64,000 nucleotides of DNA from Elusimicrobiota bacterium (lineage in GTDB: Bacteria > Elusimicrobiota > Elusimicrobia > FEN-1173 > JAKLIF01): positions 248,001 to 312,000 of the forward strand of contig JAKLIF010000001.1 of assembly GCA_022709755.1 (NCBI GenBank), in the 5' to 3' direction. Position numbers and translations under genes: made by a program. How positions within the stretch are numbered: the stretch's first letter is position 1; every line of letters starts with the position of its first letter. The notes beneath the pieces are model-generated. The model had not been told where the DNA came from and did no database searches. It worked only from the letters and a program-made list of their open reading frames with translations. Positions 1 through 9,000 of the stretch are shown here, piece by piece.

Positions 1-416
1 GACTTGCCCGGGGTCGGATTCTCGATGCCGTCCGGAAAGAAATCGACGTTCGTGACTTCCACGTATTCATTGAAAGCGAGGTAAAAGAACATGCCCTTGG
101 CGATATCACGACCCTCATTCCTGAGGGCGACCGAGATGGAGTATTTGTTGGTGTGCTTCGCATTCGGCACCGGGACTTCGGGCCATCGGTCCTTGGGACG
201 GGATTTGATGTTGATCTTCAGCTTGATGTCGGGCGTCTTCCGCCGATAATAGATGAAAGCAATGACGGCGCCCACGACCAGGAGGACAAAACAGATGTTC
301 GCAGCGAACGAGATGAACTGGCGGAAGACATCGCTGTTGAAGTTGTTCCACAGTTTATCCAACACATTGACGAAGATCGCCAGGATGGTACCAAAAATAC
401 GCCTGATCAGTTCCAT
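1..416 (-). CDS. Membrane-anchored protein of unknown function (C-terminus outside window)
   Basis: The minus-strand frame opens with ATG at 416 and runs off the left edge, so only the first 138 residues are visible. An amphipathic N-terminus (about residues 1-35) is followed by one hydrophobic helix (about 36-58) ending in a YYRRK stop-transfer patch. The visible remainder looks like the start of a soluble beta-rich domain (KLKINIKSRP, then ISVALRNEGRD). The order suggests a single-pass protein with a beta-sandwich head, but no family is recognised. An AAAGGA sequence lies about 13 bases upstream of the ATG, and an extended -10 promoter sits at 455-463. Coding is supported by that promoter/start arrangement and normal amino-acid composition; function is unknown. 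Confidence 0.6.
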   Translation of the reverse strand, partial: MELIRRIFGTILAIFVNVLDKLWNNFNSDVFRQFISFAANICFVLLVVGAVIAFIYYRRKTPDIKLKINIKSRPKDRWPEVPVPNAKHTNKYSISVALRNEGRDIAKGMFFYLAFNEYVEVTNVDFFPDGIENPTPGK

Positions 417-454
417 GACGGTATGGTATCCTTTCGGTTTTCCAACCTCAGATG

Positions 455-463
455 ATTATACCA
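455..463 (-). promoter_or_regulatory. Extended -10 promoter for the partial gene at 1-416
   Basis: On the minus strand the bases read TGGTATAAT, a perfect TATAAT preceded by TG-n, which is the extended -10 form that can work without a good -35. No convincing -35 is seen 17-18 bases upstream. A transcript would start near 448, about 32 bases before the ATG at 416. Confidence 0.5.
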
Positions 464-520
464 ATAAATCCACTCTCTTCCGCGTGTGATTTTATACCCC
501 CGTTTTGAACGGAGGCCGGG

Positions 521-1057
521 TCATTTCGGAACGATGGAGGACGGGGGCCGGGACAACTGGGTCAGTTCGTTGACCATCATACTGAGGAGGATGATGAAGA
601 CCCCGTATGTGATCTGCGGACCCCATTCCGCTCCGCCCTGGAGGTGTTGGAGGGCATGGAGGACCATCAACAGAACGGCCACGGACACCGCGGTGACCAG
701 CGTCTTCCGACGGGTATCATAGATGGCGGTGGCGATGGGGGTCAACACCAGGAGCAACCACATGGGGACCCAATAGCGACCCAAGAGATAGACCAGGACG
801 ATGTTCACTCCCAGATTGACCCACAATCGCATCCTGACGAAACCGACGCCCACGTCCCGGAGCTGTTGCAAGGCGGCCATGGCGATGAAATTGAACAGGA
901 TCGCGAACACGAGCAGGGCAAAACTGACGTCCCTGACCAACGGCCCCGGACTCGCATGGAACAGTCCGAAGAAGACCAGCAGGATGGCGAAAGGGGTCGC
1001 GTATTTTCCGACCAACAGGGCCATCTTGATATCATGAGGCAATTCGGGTTTCGGCAT
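521..1057 (-). CDS. Integral membrane protein with about five helices, unknown function
   Basis: 178 residues from the preferred ATG at 1057; an in-frame ATG at 1063 lies almost on top of the Shine-Dalgarno GGAGG, whereas 1057 gives a 7-base spacing. A short polar N-terminus (MPKPELPHD) is followed by about five hydrophobic segments spread over the protein, separated by short basic loops such as YDTRRK. The C-terminal tail is short and carries no enzymatic domain. It resembles the membrane-sensor half of some histidine kinases, but no kinase follows, so it stands alone. It lies 48 bases downstream of the PPC-domain gene on the same strand and may be co-transcribed with it. Confidence 0.7.
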   Translation of the reverse strand: MPKPELPHDIKMALLVGKYATPFAILLVFFGLFHASPGPLVRDVSFALLVFAILFNFIAMAALQQLRDVGVGFVRMRLWVNLGVNIVLVYLLGRYWVPMWLLLVLTPIATAIYDTRRKTLVTAVSVAVLLMVLHALQHLQGGAEWGPQITYGVFIILLSMMVNELTQLSRPPSSIVPK

Positions 1058-1111
1058 AGACATCCCTCCATTGGATCTTCTCGGACGACGGCGTCCCCCC
1101 GGGGGCCCTCG

Positions 1112-1555
1112 TCACGGATTCAACAACTCAAAACCAGTCTGAGAATCCTCCATCCGCCGGGCGGAATTTTCGATCAACTCAAAAAGGACGATCTCCATCA
1201 CGTGCCACACCTTCACTCCCCGGCGAACGCACCCGATTCGGTTTTGATCCTTCCGCCCTCCCGCGATGTGCATGTGGAGGACCGGCTTTCCGTTCTTATC
1301 GGGAAAGAGAGTCCCCGTCCCCGTGATTTCATAGACATCCTCCAAAACGATCTCCATGGGTACGATCGGTTTCGCGCGACCTTCCCGGGGCCCCACGATC
1401 AACCGGCTTCCCGCATCGGCCCCCCCCACAGCGATCAGCGCCGCCCCCCGGATACCCTTTTGACGGGCGAACGATTCGACCGCCTCATGCAGGATATCCC
1501 CGTCTTCAAGACGGATCACGAAAACGCGTCCCTGTTTGGCTTCCGAATATTTCAT
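1112..1555 (-). CDS. PPC/DUF296-domain protein
   Basis: 147 residues, the usual length of stand-alone bacterial PPC (plants and prokaryotes conserved, DUF296) proteins. The N-terminus MKYSEAKQGRVFVIRL and the GTGTLF segment match the fold, and the signature HMHIAGGRK supplies the conserved histidines thought to bind metal in bacterial members. In plants this domain follows AT-hooks and mediates multimerisation; bacterial single-domain proteins form trimers of unknown role. The ATG at 1555 has GGAGG six bases upstream. The gene follows the terminator of the NfnAB-like gene, so it probably has its own promoter (a TACAAT -10 at 1575-1580). Confidence 0.85.
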   Translation of the reverse strand: MKYSEAKQGRVFVIRLEDGDILHEAVESFARQKGIRGAALIAVGGADAGSRLIVGPREGRAKPIVPMEIVLEDVYEITGTGTLFPDKNGKPVLHMHIAGGRKDQNRIGCVRRGVKVWHVMEIVLFELIENSARRMEDSQTGFELLNP

Positions 1556-1574
1556 CGATATCCTCCGCCTCTCA

Positions 1575-1580
1575 ATTGTA
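1575..1580 (-). promoter_or_regulatory. Possible -10 element of the PPC gene
   Basis: TACAAT on the minus strand, about 20 bases before the ATG at 1555 and downstream of the terminator at 1613-1650. No good -35 is visible at 17-18 bases, so this is only a candidate. Confidence 0.3.
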
Positions 1581-1612
1581 ACTTAATTCCCCGGAACGGA
1601 TGAATGCTTCAC

Positions 1613-1650
1613 AAAAAAATCCGCATCTCGATCTCTTCTCGTGATGCGGA
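1613..1650 (-). terminator. Intrinsic terminator after the NfnAB-like gene
   Basis: Minus-strand stem TCCGCAT / ATGCGGA (7 bp) with a 17-base loop, followed directly by TTTTTTT. It lies about 45 bases beyond the stop codon at 1696 and separates that gene from the PPC gene. Confidence 0.8.
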
Positions 1651-1695
1651 CATTCGTGTTGTCAGTCTGACGGGGAGAACTCCCCATGGGATGTC

Positions 1696-4092
1696 TTATC
1701 CGCCCGATCCGTCCCCTCGGGCCGGCGGAAGCCGTAACTCCGGCTTCGGACCCAGGCCCAGATGATACAGCATCCCCTGGGCGGCTTGGCGACCGGCTCC
1801 CATCGCCAAAATAACGGTGGCCGATCCGGTGACGATGTCCCCTCCGGCAAAAACGCCCGGAACGGACGTCATCCGGGTCACCTCGTCGATTTCGATGTAG
1901 CCTCGTCGGTTCACTTTCAATCCGGGAGTGCTCTGGGAGATGACGGGATTGGCCGACGTCCCCAGGGCGCAGACGACCATATCCACATCGAGCACGTGTT
2001 CGGTCCCGGGTTTGGGAACGGGGCGGCGGCGGCCGGACTCGTCCGGTTCACCCAACTCCATCTCGACGACCTCCATCCCTTTGACCCAACCGTTCTCGTT
2101 TCCGAGGATGCGGACCGGGTTGGTGAGCCACTTGCAGACAACCCCTTCGTCCATGGCGTGATGCAGTTCTTCGGATCGGGCCGGCGATTCCTTGATACTG
2201 CGCCGGTAGACAAGATAAACTTTTTCGGCGCCCATGCGGAGAGAAACCCTCGCGGCGTCCATGGCGGTGTTCCCGGCCCCGACGACCGCGACGCGTTTCC
2301 CCATCCCCACCGGCGTGTCGTAGAGCGGCTGGCGGAATCCCTGCATCAGATTGACCCGGGTCAGAAGTTCGTTGGCGGAGACCACCCCGTTGAAGGCCTC
2401 GCCGGGGATCCCCATGAATTTCGGACTGCCCGCGCCCGTCCCGATGAAGACCGCATCGAAACCACGCTCTTTCATTAGCTGGGGGATGGAAAAAATTTTC
2501 CCGATGATCTTATCCAGTTCAAACGTGACTCCCATTTTAGCCAGCACATCGATCTCGATGTCGATGATCTCATTGGGGAGGCGGAATTCGGGGATCCCGT
2601 ATTTCAAGACCCCTCCGGCCACATGAAGCGCTTCGTAGACGACCACCTCGACGCCGGCTTTGACCAGATCGCCGGCGCAGGCCAACCCGGCGGGACCCGA
2701 CCCGATGACGGCGGCCCTCTTGCCCGACGGTTTTGCCGACGGCGCGGCATCCCATCCCCGACCGGCCGCATAATCCGCCACGAAACGTTCCAACCGGCCG
2801 ATGGCGACGGGTTCGAGTTTCCGCCCGACGATACAGGTGGATTCGCACTGGGATTCCTGCGGGCAGACGCGTCCGCAGACGGCCGGGAGCGTGTTCGAGT
2901 CCTTTAATATCCGATAGGACTCGCGCAGGTCCTTCCGGTCCAACGCGCCGATGAAACCGGGGATATCGATCGCCACGGGACAACTGGGAACACACAGGGG
3001 TTTCTTGCATTGGAGACACCGTTTGGCTTCCGACAGGGCCATGTCCAGCGTATAACCCAGCGAGACCTCCTCGAAATTCTTAGCCCGGGCGGCGGCGTCC
3101 TGTTCGGGCATGGCTGTCCGATGAGGGGCTACATTCCGGATCGTTTTGACGGTCTTCGGCGAAGAGACATCGGGGACGACGGGCATCACCTCGTCCATGG
3201 AGGCTCTTTTCCGGCTGGGACTGACGGCGGGATTGGCGTTCCCCTGGCCGAGAGAAGCCATTTTCTCGGTCTCCGCCTTATAGCGATGAAGGCATTCCTT
3301 CTCCTCCCGATCGAACCGTTTCTGCCGGAGCATCAATTCGTCGAAATTGACCGCATGGGCGTCGAAATCCGGGCCTTCGACGCAGGCGAACTTCATGGTC
3401 TCGGCGACCGTCACCCGGCACGAACCGCACATGCCGGTGCCGTCCACCATGATGGAATTCAAACTGACCGTCGTGGGGATATTGTGGGGGCGCGTGAGGT
3501 CGGCGCAGGCTTTCATCATCGGCAGGGGACCGATGGCGATGACTTCCTCGACGTCCGGATGTTCCCGGACGACCTGATCGAGCACGACCGTGACGATCCC
3601 CTTGGTGCCATAGGACCCGTCATCGGTGGCCACGCGGAACTCATCGGAATATTTTTTAAAACGGTCATCCCAGAACATCAGGTCCTTATTGCGGAACCCG
3701 ATGATGGAGATGGTATAGGACCCGAGTTCCTTGTGTCGCCGGAGCTGGGGGAACACCGGGGCGACGCCGAGTCCCCCGCCGATCAGGACCACCTTTTTCC
3801 GGCGGACCAGGTGGGAGGCCACCCCCAGCGGACCGATGAAATCCAGGAAAGTCTCCCCCTCCTTCATGGACATCATCTGATGGGTGGTCTTTCCGACTGC
3901 CTGGACGACGATCGTGACAGTCCCCCGTTCCCGGTCGAAATCGGCCACCGTGAGCGGGATCCGTTCGCCGGACTCATCGATGCGGAGCATAACGAAATGC
4001 CCGGGCTCGCACGAACGCGCCACGTCGGGGGCTTCCACGTCCCACAGGAACGTGGCGGGACCGAACTGTTCTCGCTTCAGTATCTTATACAT
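1696..4092 (-). CDS. Single-chain NfnA-NfnB-like flavoprotein (NADH/ferredoxin reductase domain fused to NADPH glutamate synthase small-subunit-like domain)
   Basis: 798 residues. The N-terminal ~285 residues are a ferredoxin-NADP reductase-like FAD/NAD module (RIPLTVADFD; GGGLGVAPVFPQLRR) ending in a [2Fe-2S] site, CGSC followed by a third Cys (FACVEG) and preceded by an Asp. From about 335 a GltD/NfnB-type half follows with Cys-rich [4Fe-4S] motifs (CLQCKKPLC, CPV; CGRVCPQ, CESTC), an FAD loop (GSGPAGLACAGDL) and an NADP loop (GAGNTAMDAA). In the known NfnAB transhydrogenase and sulfide dehydrogenase families these are two subunits; here they are fused. Likely role: electron bifurcation between NADH, NADPH and ferredoxin; a glutamate-synthase role is possible only with a large subunit, none of which is seen. 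It follows gdhA by 113 bases on the same strand. Confidence 0.9.
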   Translation of the reverse strand: MYKILKREQFGPATFLWDVEAPDVARSCEPGHFVMLRIDESGERIPLTVADFDRERGTVTIVVQAVGKTTHQMMSMKEGETFLDFIGPLGVASHLVRRKKVVLIGGGLGVAPVFPQLRRHKELGSYTISIIGFRNKDLMFWDDRFKKYSDEFRVATDDGSYGTKGIVTVVLDQVVREHPDVEEVIAIGPLPMMKACADLTRPHNIPTTVSLNSIMVDGTGMCGSCRVTVAETMKFACVEGPDFDAHAVNFDELMLRQKRFDREEKECLHRYKAETEKMASLGQGNANPAVSPSRKRASMDEVMPVVPDVSSPKTVKTIRNVAPHRTAMPEQDAAARAKNFEEVSLGYTLDMALSEAKRCLQCKKPLCVPSCPVAIDIPGFIGALDRKDLRESYRILKDSNTLPAVCGRVCPQESQCESTCIVGRKLEPVAIGRLERFVADYAAGRGWDAAPSAKPSGKRAAVIGSGPAGLACAGDLVKAGVEVVVYEALHVAGGVLKYGIPEFRLPNEIIDIEIDVLAKMGVTFELDKIIGKIFSIPQLMKERGFDAVFIGTGAGSPKFMGIPGEAFNGVVSANELLTRVNLMQGFRQPLYDTPVGMGKRVAVVGAGNTAMDAARVSLRMGAEKVYLVYRRSIKESPARSEELHHAMDEGVVCKWLTNPVRILGNENGWVKGMEVVEMELGEPDESGRRRPVPKPGTEHVLDVDMVVCALGTSANPVISQSTPGLKVNRRGYIEIDEVTRMTSVPGVFAGGDIVTGSATVILAMGAGRQAAQGMLYHLGLGPKPELRLPPARGDGSGG

Positions 4093-4205
4093 GGATCATC
4101 CGTCGTCGATCGAGTGCGGAGTAGGAGATATGTCCCCTCGTTTCAAACATCAGATTCTTACCCAACAGGTGCTCCCCCGTGTTTGATCCGGTGGCGTTCT
4201 CCGCC

Positions 4206-5543
4206 TCAGACCAGCCCCTGCTCGATCATGGCATCAGCCACTTTCACGAACCCGGCAATATTGGCGCCCTTCACATAATCCACATACTTCTTATTCCCAC
4301 CGTGTTTGACACACTGCTCGTGGATGGCGATCATGATCTCGTGCAGATTCTTTTCAACTTTTTCTCTCGACCAAGAGAGGCGCATACTGTTCTGAGTCAT
4401 CTCCAGGCCGGACGTGGCGACACCGCCCGCGTTCGATGCCTTCCCCGGCGCGTAAAGGATCTTTGCATCCTGGAACACCTTGACGCCTTCGGCGGTCGTC
4501 GGCATATTGGCCCCTTCCCCCACGGCAATACATCCGTTCTTGATCAGTTTTTTGGCATCGTTTTCATTAATCTCGTTCTGTGTCGCCGACGGGAAAACAA
4601 TGTCGCATTTTATATCCCATGGCTTCTTATGTTCGTAGAACTTGCAGTGGAATTCCTGGGCATATTCCTTGATACGTCCCCGTCTCACATTCTTCAATTC
4701 TTTCAGGTATTCCAATTTATGGTGATTAATCCCATAGGGATCATGGACAAAACCATCAGAATCAGAGATCGAAATACATTTGGCTCCCAACTGAAGAAGT
4801 TTTTCCACCGTGTATTGTGCCACGTTACCGGAACCGGAGATACAACAAACTTTATCTTCCAGAGACTCCTTTCGGGTTTTCAGCATTTCTTGGACGAAAT
4901 AAACGCACCCATACCCGGTCGCCTCGGGACGAATGAGGCTGCCACCCCAAGACAAGCCCTTTCCCGTCAACACGCCGGTGAATTCGTTGCGGAGTTTTTT
5001 GTATTGGCCATACAAAAAACCGATTTCACGCCCGCCCACGCCGATATCCCCGGCGGGAACGTCCGTATCGGGACCGATATAGCGAAACAACTCATTCATA
5101 AAACTCTGGCAGAATTTCATCACCTCGTTGTCACTTTTACCCTTAGGGTCGAAATCAGACCCGCCTTTAGCACCACCCATGGGCAACGTCGTTAAACTAT
5201 TTTTGAGGACCTGCTCGAACGCCAGGAATTTCAGAATACCCAAATTCACGGAAGGGTGAAAACGAAGCCCCCCCTTGTATGGACCGATGGCGCTGTTCAT
5301 CTCCACCCGATACCCGCGATTGATCTGTACCTCTCCCTTATCGCTCAACCAGGGGACCCGGAACATGATGACCCTCTCCGGTTCAATCATCCGTTCCAAT
5401 ACTTTGTGTGTTTTATATTTAGGATTCTTCTCGATAAAAGGTGTGATGCTTTCGACGACTTCCTGCACCGCTTGATAAAACTCCGGCTCTCCCGGATTAT
5501 TCGCTTTCACCTTCGACATGATGTTTTGAATTTCAACGATCAT
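4206..5543 (-). CDS. gdhA: NADP-type glutamate dehydrogenase
   Basis: 445 residues from ATG 5543, the normal length for hexameric class I glutamate dehydrogenase; AAAGG lies 8 bases upstream of this ATG, which decides against the ATG at 5549 and further upstream frames. Substrate and catalytic segments are intact: GPYKGGLRFHPSV, PMGGAKGGSDFDPKG with the active-site lysines, and PAGDIGVGGREIG. The nucleotide-binding loop is GSGNVAQY. It interconverts 2-oxoglutarate plus ammonia with glutamate. The gene has its own promoter at 5586-5614 and is followed by the NfnAB-like gene. Its coding DNA is visibly more AT-rich than its neighbours, which may reflect acquisition or high expression. Confidence 0.95.
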   Translation of the reverse strand: MIVEIQNIMSKVKANNPGEPEFYQAVQEVVESITPFIEKNPKYKTHKVLERMIEPERVIMFRVPWLSDKGEVQINRGYRVEMNSAIGPYKGGLRFHPSVNLGILKFLAFEQVLKNSLTTLPMGGAKGGSDFDPKGKSDNEVMKFCQSFMNELFRYIGPDTDVPAGDIGVGGREIGFLYGQYKKLRNEFTGVLTGKGLSWGGSLIRPEATGYGCVYFVQEMLKTRKESLEDKVCCISGSGNVAQYTVEKLLQLGAKCISISDSDGFVHDPYGINHHKLEYLKELKNVRRGRIKEYAQEFHCKFYEHKKPWDIKCDIVFPSATQNEINENDAKKLIKNGCIAVGEGANMPTTAEGVKVFQDAKILYAPGKASNAGGVATSGLEMTQNSMRLSWSREKVEKNLHEIMIAIHEQCVKHGGNKKYVDYVKGANIAGFVKVADAMIEQGLV

Positions 5544-5585
5544 AGGCATATCCTTTCTGAAACTGTCATATAAACCGCGTGACGA

Positions 5586-5614
5586 TTTATAACACATTTG
5601 AGAACCCCTTACAA
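5586..5614 (-). promoter_or_regulatory. Sigma70-type promoter of gdhA
   Basis: Minus strand: TTGTAA, a 17-base spacer, then TATAAA. Transcription would begin near 5579, giving a leader of about 36 bases before the ATG at 5543. Confidence 0.6.
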
Positions 5615-5989
5615 CTGCTGCCAAAACCCGATGACATCACCGATCGACGGCAAAGCGGACTTTCAAGGCTCCCCTGAACGTTCTTATTCTTTGCAGACGC
5701 ACACGAGCGCTCTGGATTACCGCCCATTCCCGCCACGCACCGTCATCTCCGTTTTTTGACACAATGTCCTCGTTCAGACTGCGGAATATCCCACGCCAGA
5801 TTCAAGACACACTCCGCAACGGTGATAGACTCTCAACAGAAGGGAAAACCGGATGATGTCAGTGTATAAATGCCGGCCTAAAATATGAAACCCAGTCTAT
5901 CTCACGCAAGAACTGCCGGAAATCGATGGGCGACAAACCTTCCGAGGAGATGCTCCCCCTCGGCGGATCTGTGATCCACGATTTTTCCC
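5615..5989. other. Intergenic stretch between divergent gdhA and the 6131 gene; nothing recognised
   Basis: No gene with plausible composition, no tRNA and no strong hairpin is seen here. Small frames on the minus strand (5897-6261) have shadow-like composition. The flanks hold the divergent promoters for gdhA and the secreted-protein gene. Confidence 0.5.
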
Positions 5990-6019
5990 TTGTTGCCCCC
6001 CTTTAAAAACAAGTAGAAT
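5990..6019 (+). promoter_or_regulatory. Candidate promoter for the secreted-protein/PorV operon
   Basis: TTGTTG, 18-base spacer, TAGAAT; start expected near 6026, leaving a leader of about 105 bases before the ATG at 6131. The match is moderate. Confidence 0.35.
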
Positions 6020-6130
6020 CCCCATGATCGGTTCAGACAGACCGGTCGCATCTTTCCCATACAGCGGAGGGACTTTCGAGCCGCGAAAGAGAACAACCAT
6101 CCGGATGACACCCACGGCCGCTCCAATCCA

Positions 6131-7936
6131 ATGAGAACGACAAAAATCATCGCTTTGACCTTATCCCTCTTCTTCTGCCGATTCGGGCTTGAAGCCGCCT
6201 CCTTTTCGAAGAACGCCCCTCCGCTCCGCGCCAGTTCAACGACGGCGACCGTGGTGGCCAACGCCTACATCGAGATCGCCATGTCCGACGACGGGAAATA
6301 CACGATCGGGACCGTGGCCGGCGACCCGACGAGGACCACCGACGACAACAAAATCCTCCTCTACGGGCACCCCACTCCCTGGTCTTCCGACACGATCATC
6401 CGGATCGACGGGGCGGACACCGTGCTGGGGAGTTCCGGGACTCTCTCGGTGGCCCCGGCGGCCGGCGCGTCGGCCCTCAGCTGCGCGTTTTCCGTCTCCA
6501 ACATCAAGATCGTCGAATCCCTCTCCATCGTCAAATCCAAGGGGACCCGTTACGAAGACACCGTCCTCATCAAATACACCCTGACCAACACGGATTCGGC
6601 GGCGCATAACATCAGCCTCAAAGCGCAATTGGATACGATGCTCGGGAGCAACGACGGCGCCCCGTTCCGCATCCCCGAATACGGGTCCATCACCTCGGAC
6701 ACGGAATTCGACAACGACGCCGCCACCACCGCCGGCGCCATCCCGGCCCAGGCCATCGTCTTCGACCAACTCAACAACCCCACCGTCGTGGCCCTCATCA
6801 CGTTCACCGGCATCGGATACACGACGCCCGATCGCGTGGTCTTCGGCCAATGGAGCACCGGCAATTTCAACTACACGGTCAACAACAGCACCTTTTCGGA
6901 CAGTTCCCTGATGGTCTACTGGGGTTATCCGTCCGGCACCAACGCCGTCACCCTGGCCGCCGGACAGACCGTCGAATACGCCTTTCTCTACGGACTCGGC
7001 GGCTTCAAATATCTCAGCGGATCGCCGTTCAACGTCGGGATCTTCCGACCGTCGGAGTTGGAACTCGCCACGACGGGGGTCAGTTCCTACCAATATCAGC
7101 CTTTTCCCTTCACCATCACCGCTTTCTACGAGAACAACACCGCGGCGACCGTGACCGGGGCGCAGGCCACCCTGAAACTCCCGTTGGAATTCAGCCTGGC
7201 CGCCGGGGAGACCGCCCGCAAACCGATCGAAGGGACTCCCGGCAGCGGATCTGTCGCCGCCTCCCAGATCGTCTCCACCTCCTGGAAAGTTCAGACCTAT
7301 GGCAGACTCCTCGGCGACCGGACCTATGCCGTTTCGGTCCTCTCCGGCGGAGGAGAGATGATCATCCCGGACCAGATCGCGATCCCGGGGATCGCCAACG
7401 GGGTGATCGGACGGGTGACCGACGAAGCCGGAAATTCCGTCAACGGGGCCAGCGTATCCATCTATTCCGGAGAAACCCTCCTATTCACAACCACCACCCA
7501 ACCCGACGGCACTTACATTTTCAAGAACCTCGCGGCCGGGCGTTATTCGGTCCGGGTCTCGGCGCCGGGACTCCCGACGACCGTCTACGACGCGATCGTC
7601 ACGGACAAGGCGGAGGAATACCGCTCTGTCAATCCGGTCACGTTCGCGTCTCCCAACCAGACATTGAAAACGTTTTCGTATCCCAATCCCGTGAGAGAGG
7701 GGCACGCCCAGATCTCCTTCTACACCGACAAGGCCGTCGGCGCGGAGATCAGCCTTTTCACCCTGTCGGGGGAATTGATCAAGACCATCTCGGCGCCCAT
7801 GGCATTGGCCGGGTGGCGGGAAGTGGCCTGGCCGATCGATGAAGTGGCCAACGGGATATACCTCTATCAGGTGGAAGCCGGAGGAGAGGTCATCCGCGGA
7901 AAGATCGCCGTGGTGAAGAGGGCGGCGCGACGATGA
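6131..7936 (+). CDS. Secreted protein with carboxypeptidase-regulatory-like repeat and C-terminal sorting/FlgD-type Ig domain
   Basis: 601 residues. A signal peptide (about 1-23, ending LEAASF) leads into a large beta-rich region of unknown family (about 40-420). Around 425-500 there is a CarboxypepD_reg-like beta-sandwich (IGRVTDEAGNSVNGASV, then PDGTYIFKNLAAGRYSV). The last ~80 residues match the FlgD-Ig / type IX sorting-like domain: SYPNPVREG, then GWREVAWP, then NGIYLYQVEAGG. Such domains direct cargo to PorV-assisted outer-membrane translocation in Bacteroidota; here the next gene is PorV-like and overlaps by four bases (ATGA), which supports a cargo-acceptor pairing. No obvious Shine-Dalgarno precedes the ATG. 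Substrate or target unknown. Confidence 0.8.
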   Translation: MRTTKIIALTLSLFFCRFGLEAASFSKNAPPLRASSTTATVVANAYIEIAMSDDGKYTIGTVAGDPTRTTDDNKILLYGHPTPWSSDTIIRIDGADTVLGSSGTLSVAPAAGASALSCAFSVSNIKIVESLSIVKSKGTRYEDTVLIKYTLTNTDSAAHNISLKAQLDTMLGSNDGAPFRIPEYGSITSDTEFDNDAATTAGAIPAQAIVFDQLNNPTVVALITFTGIGYTTPDRVVFGQWSTGNFNYTVNNSTFSDSSLMVYWGYPSGTNAVTLAAGQTVEYAFLYGLGGFKYLSGSPFNVGIFRPSELELATTGVSSYQYQPFPFTITAFYENNTAATVTGAQATLKLPLEFSLAAGETARKPIEGTPGSGSVAASQIVSTSWKVQTYGRLLGDRTYAVSVLSGGGEMIIPDQIAIPGIANGVIGRVTDEAGNSVNGASVSIYSGETLLFTTTTQPDGTYIFKNLAAGRYSVRVSAPGLPTTVYDAIVTDKAEEYRSVNPVTFASPNQTLKTFSYPNPVREGHAQISFYTDKAVGAEISLFTLSGELIKTISAPMALAGWREVAWPIDEVANGIYLYQVEAGGEVIRGKIAVVKRAARR

Positions 7937-8976
7937 GGAAACGTCTCCTTCGCCGGAAAAGCCTCTGCTTGATCCTTTTTTTCGCCCTCGTCGGGGGGAT
8001 ATCCCCGGACGGCCGGGCCGAGGAAACACTCGGCGAATCGGGGGCGGCCTATCTGAAACTCGGCATGGGCTCGAGAACCCGGGGGATGGGCGGAGCCGGC
8101 ACAGCGGCCGCCCTCGACGCGTCGGCCCTCTATTGGAACCCCGCCCTGATGGCCGAACTCGACCGCCCTGAATTCCTGTCCGGCTCGGTGATCATGAACG
8201 AGGACAGAAGTTACAGTTTCGCCTCTCTGACGTGGCCTTTCCAAAAAGACGTCGACCAGACTTTCGAAGCCCTCTCCAACCAAGACCGGACCGTGTTGCG
8301 ACGGATCGAGGACAAGAAGCGCTACGCCGTCTCCCTGGGAATCCTGTCGATGGGGGTCTCCAAGATCGAAGGACGGGACACGTTCGGGGCCGTCACCAAC
8401 TCGTTCGACGACCAGGAAACAGCCCTCCTGTTCGGGTATTCCATGAACGTCTATGAGGATTTGTTCATGGGGATCACCGTCGAAAGTCTGACACAGAAAT
8501 TAGACACCGCCAAAGCCAGCGGGATGGGGTTCGGGATGGGTTTCTCGTGGCACTCACCGTCGAAACAATGGCGAGGAGGGCTGAGCGTGCGCGATGTCGG
8601 CGCCTCCTTGAAATGGAAGGTGCCGGACGACCTGACCCAGACGAACATCCGCTACACCGAAACACTTCCCTCCTGCCTGTCCGCCGGGGTATCCTACTCC
8701 TCGGCCGATGAGCGCTGGATGATCAACGTGGACGGACGCCGGACGGGGGACCAGGATATCCGCGGATACGCGGGCGCCGAATACAGAACATCCCCGTTCC
8801 TGGCCCTCCGCATCGGATGCAACGCTTACAACCCCACGGCGGGGATCGGACTCATCCTTCCCTGGTCCTGGCTCGACCTGTCCGTCGATTACGCCTATCA
8901 ATATGATCTCAAGGAATTCGACAACCCCCACTGGATCACCCTCTCGGCCCGCTTCGGCCGGGTCCCCACCGAGTAA
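7933..8976 (+). CDS. PorV/PorQ-family outer-membrane beta-barrel protein
   Basis: 347 residues. N-terminal signal peptide (about 1-29, ending GRAEE), then the family-defining start: GAAYLKLGMGSRTRGMGGA and AALDASALYWNPALMAE. The rest alternates hydrophobic and polar residues as in a transmembrane barrel and ends with an aromatic/hydrophobic strand (HWITLSARFG). In Bacteroidota PorV shuttles type IX cargo to the surface; many other phyla carry PorV-like proteins without a full type IX system. It overlaps the upstream cargo-like gene by ATGA, so the two are probably translationally coupled. No other type IX component is visible in this window. Confidence 0.85.
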   Translation: MRKRLLRRKSLCLILFFALVGGISPDGRAEETLGESGAAYLKLGMGSRTRGMGGAGTAAALDASALYWNPALMAELDRPEFLSGSVIMNEDRSYSFASLTWPFQKDVDQTFEALSNQDRTVLRRIEDKKRYAVSLGILSMGVSKIEGRDTFGAVTNSFDDQETALLFGYSMNVYEDLFMGITVESLTQKLDTAKASGMGFGMGFSWHSPSKQWRGGLSVRDVGASLKWKVPDDLTQTNIRYTETLPSCLSAGVSYSSADERWMINVDGRRTGDQDIRGYAGAEYRTSPFLALRIGCNAYNPTAGIGLILPWSWLDLSVDYAYQYDLKEFDNPHWITLSARFGRVPTE

Positions 8977-9000
8977 CCTGTTTTTCACGATCCGATCGAC

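Noticed and set aside
487-510. Hairpin after the membrane-protein gene (CCTCCGTT/AACGGGGG)
   Set aside because: Eight pairs with a triloop but no T-run follows, so a terminator cannot be claimed.
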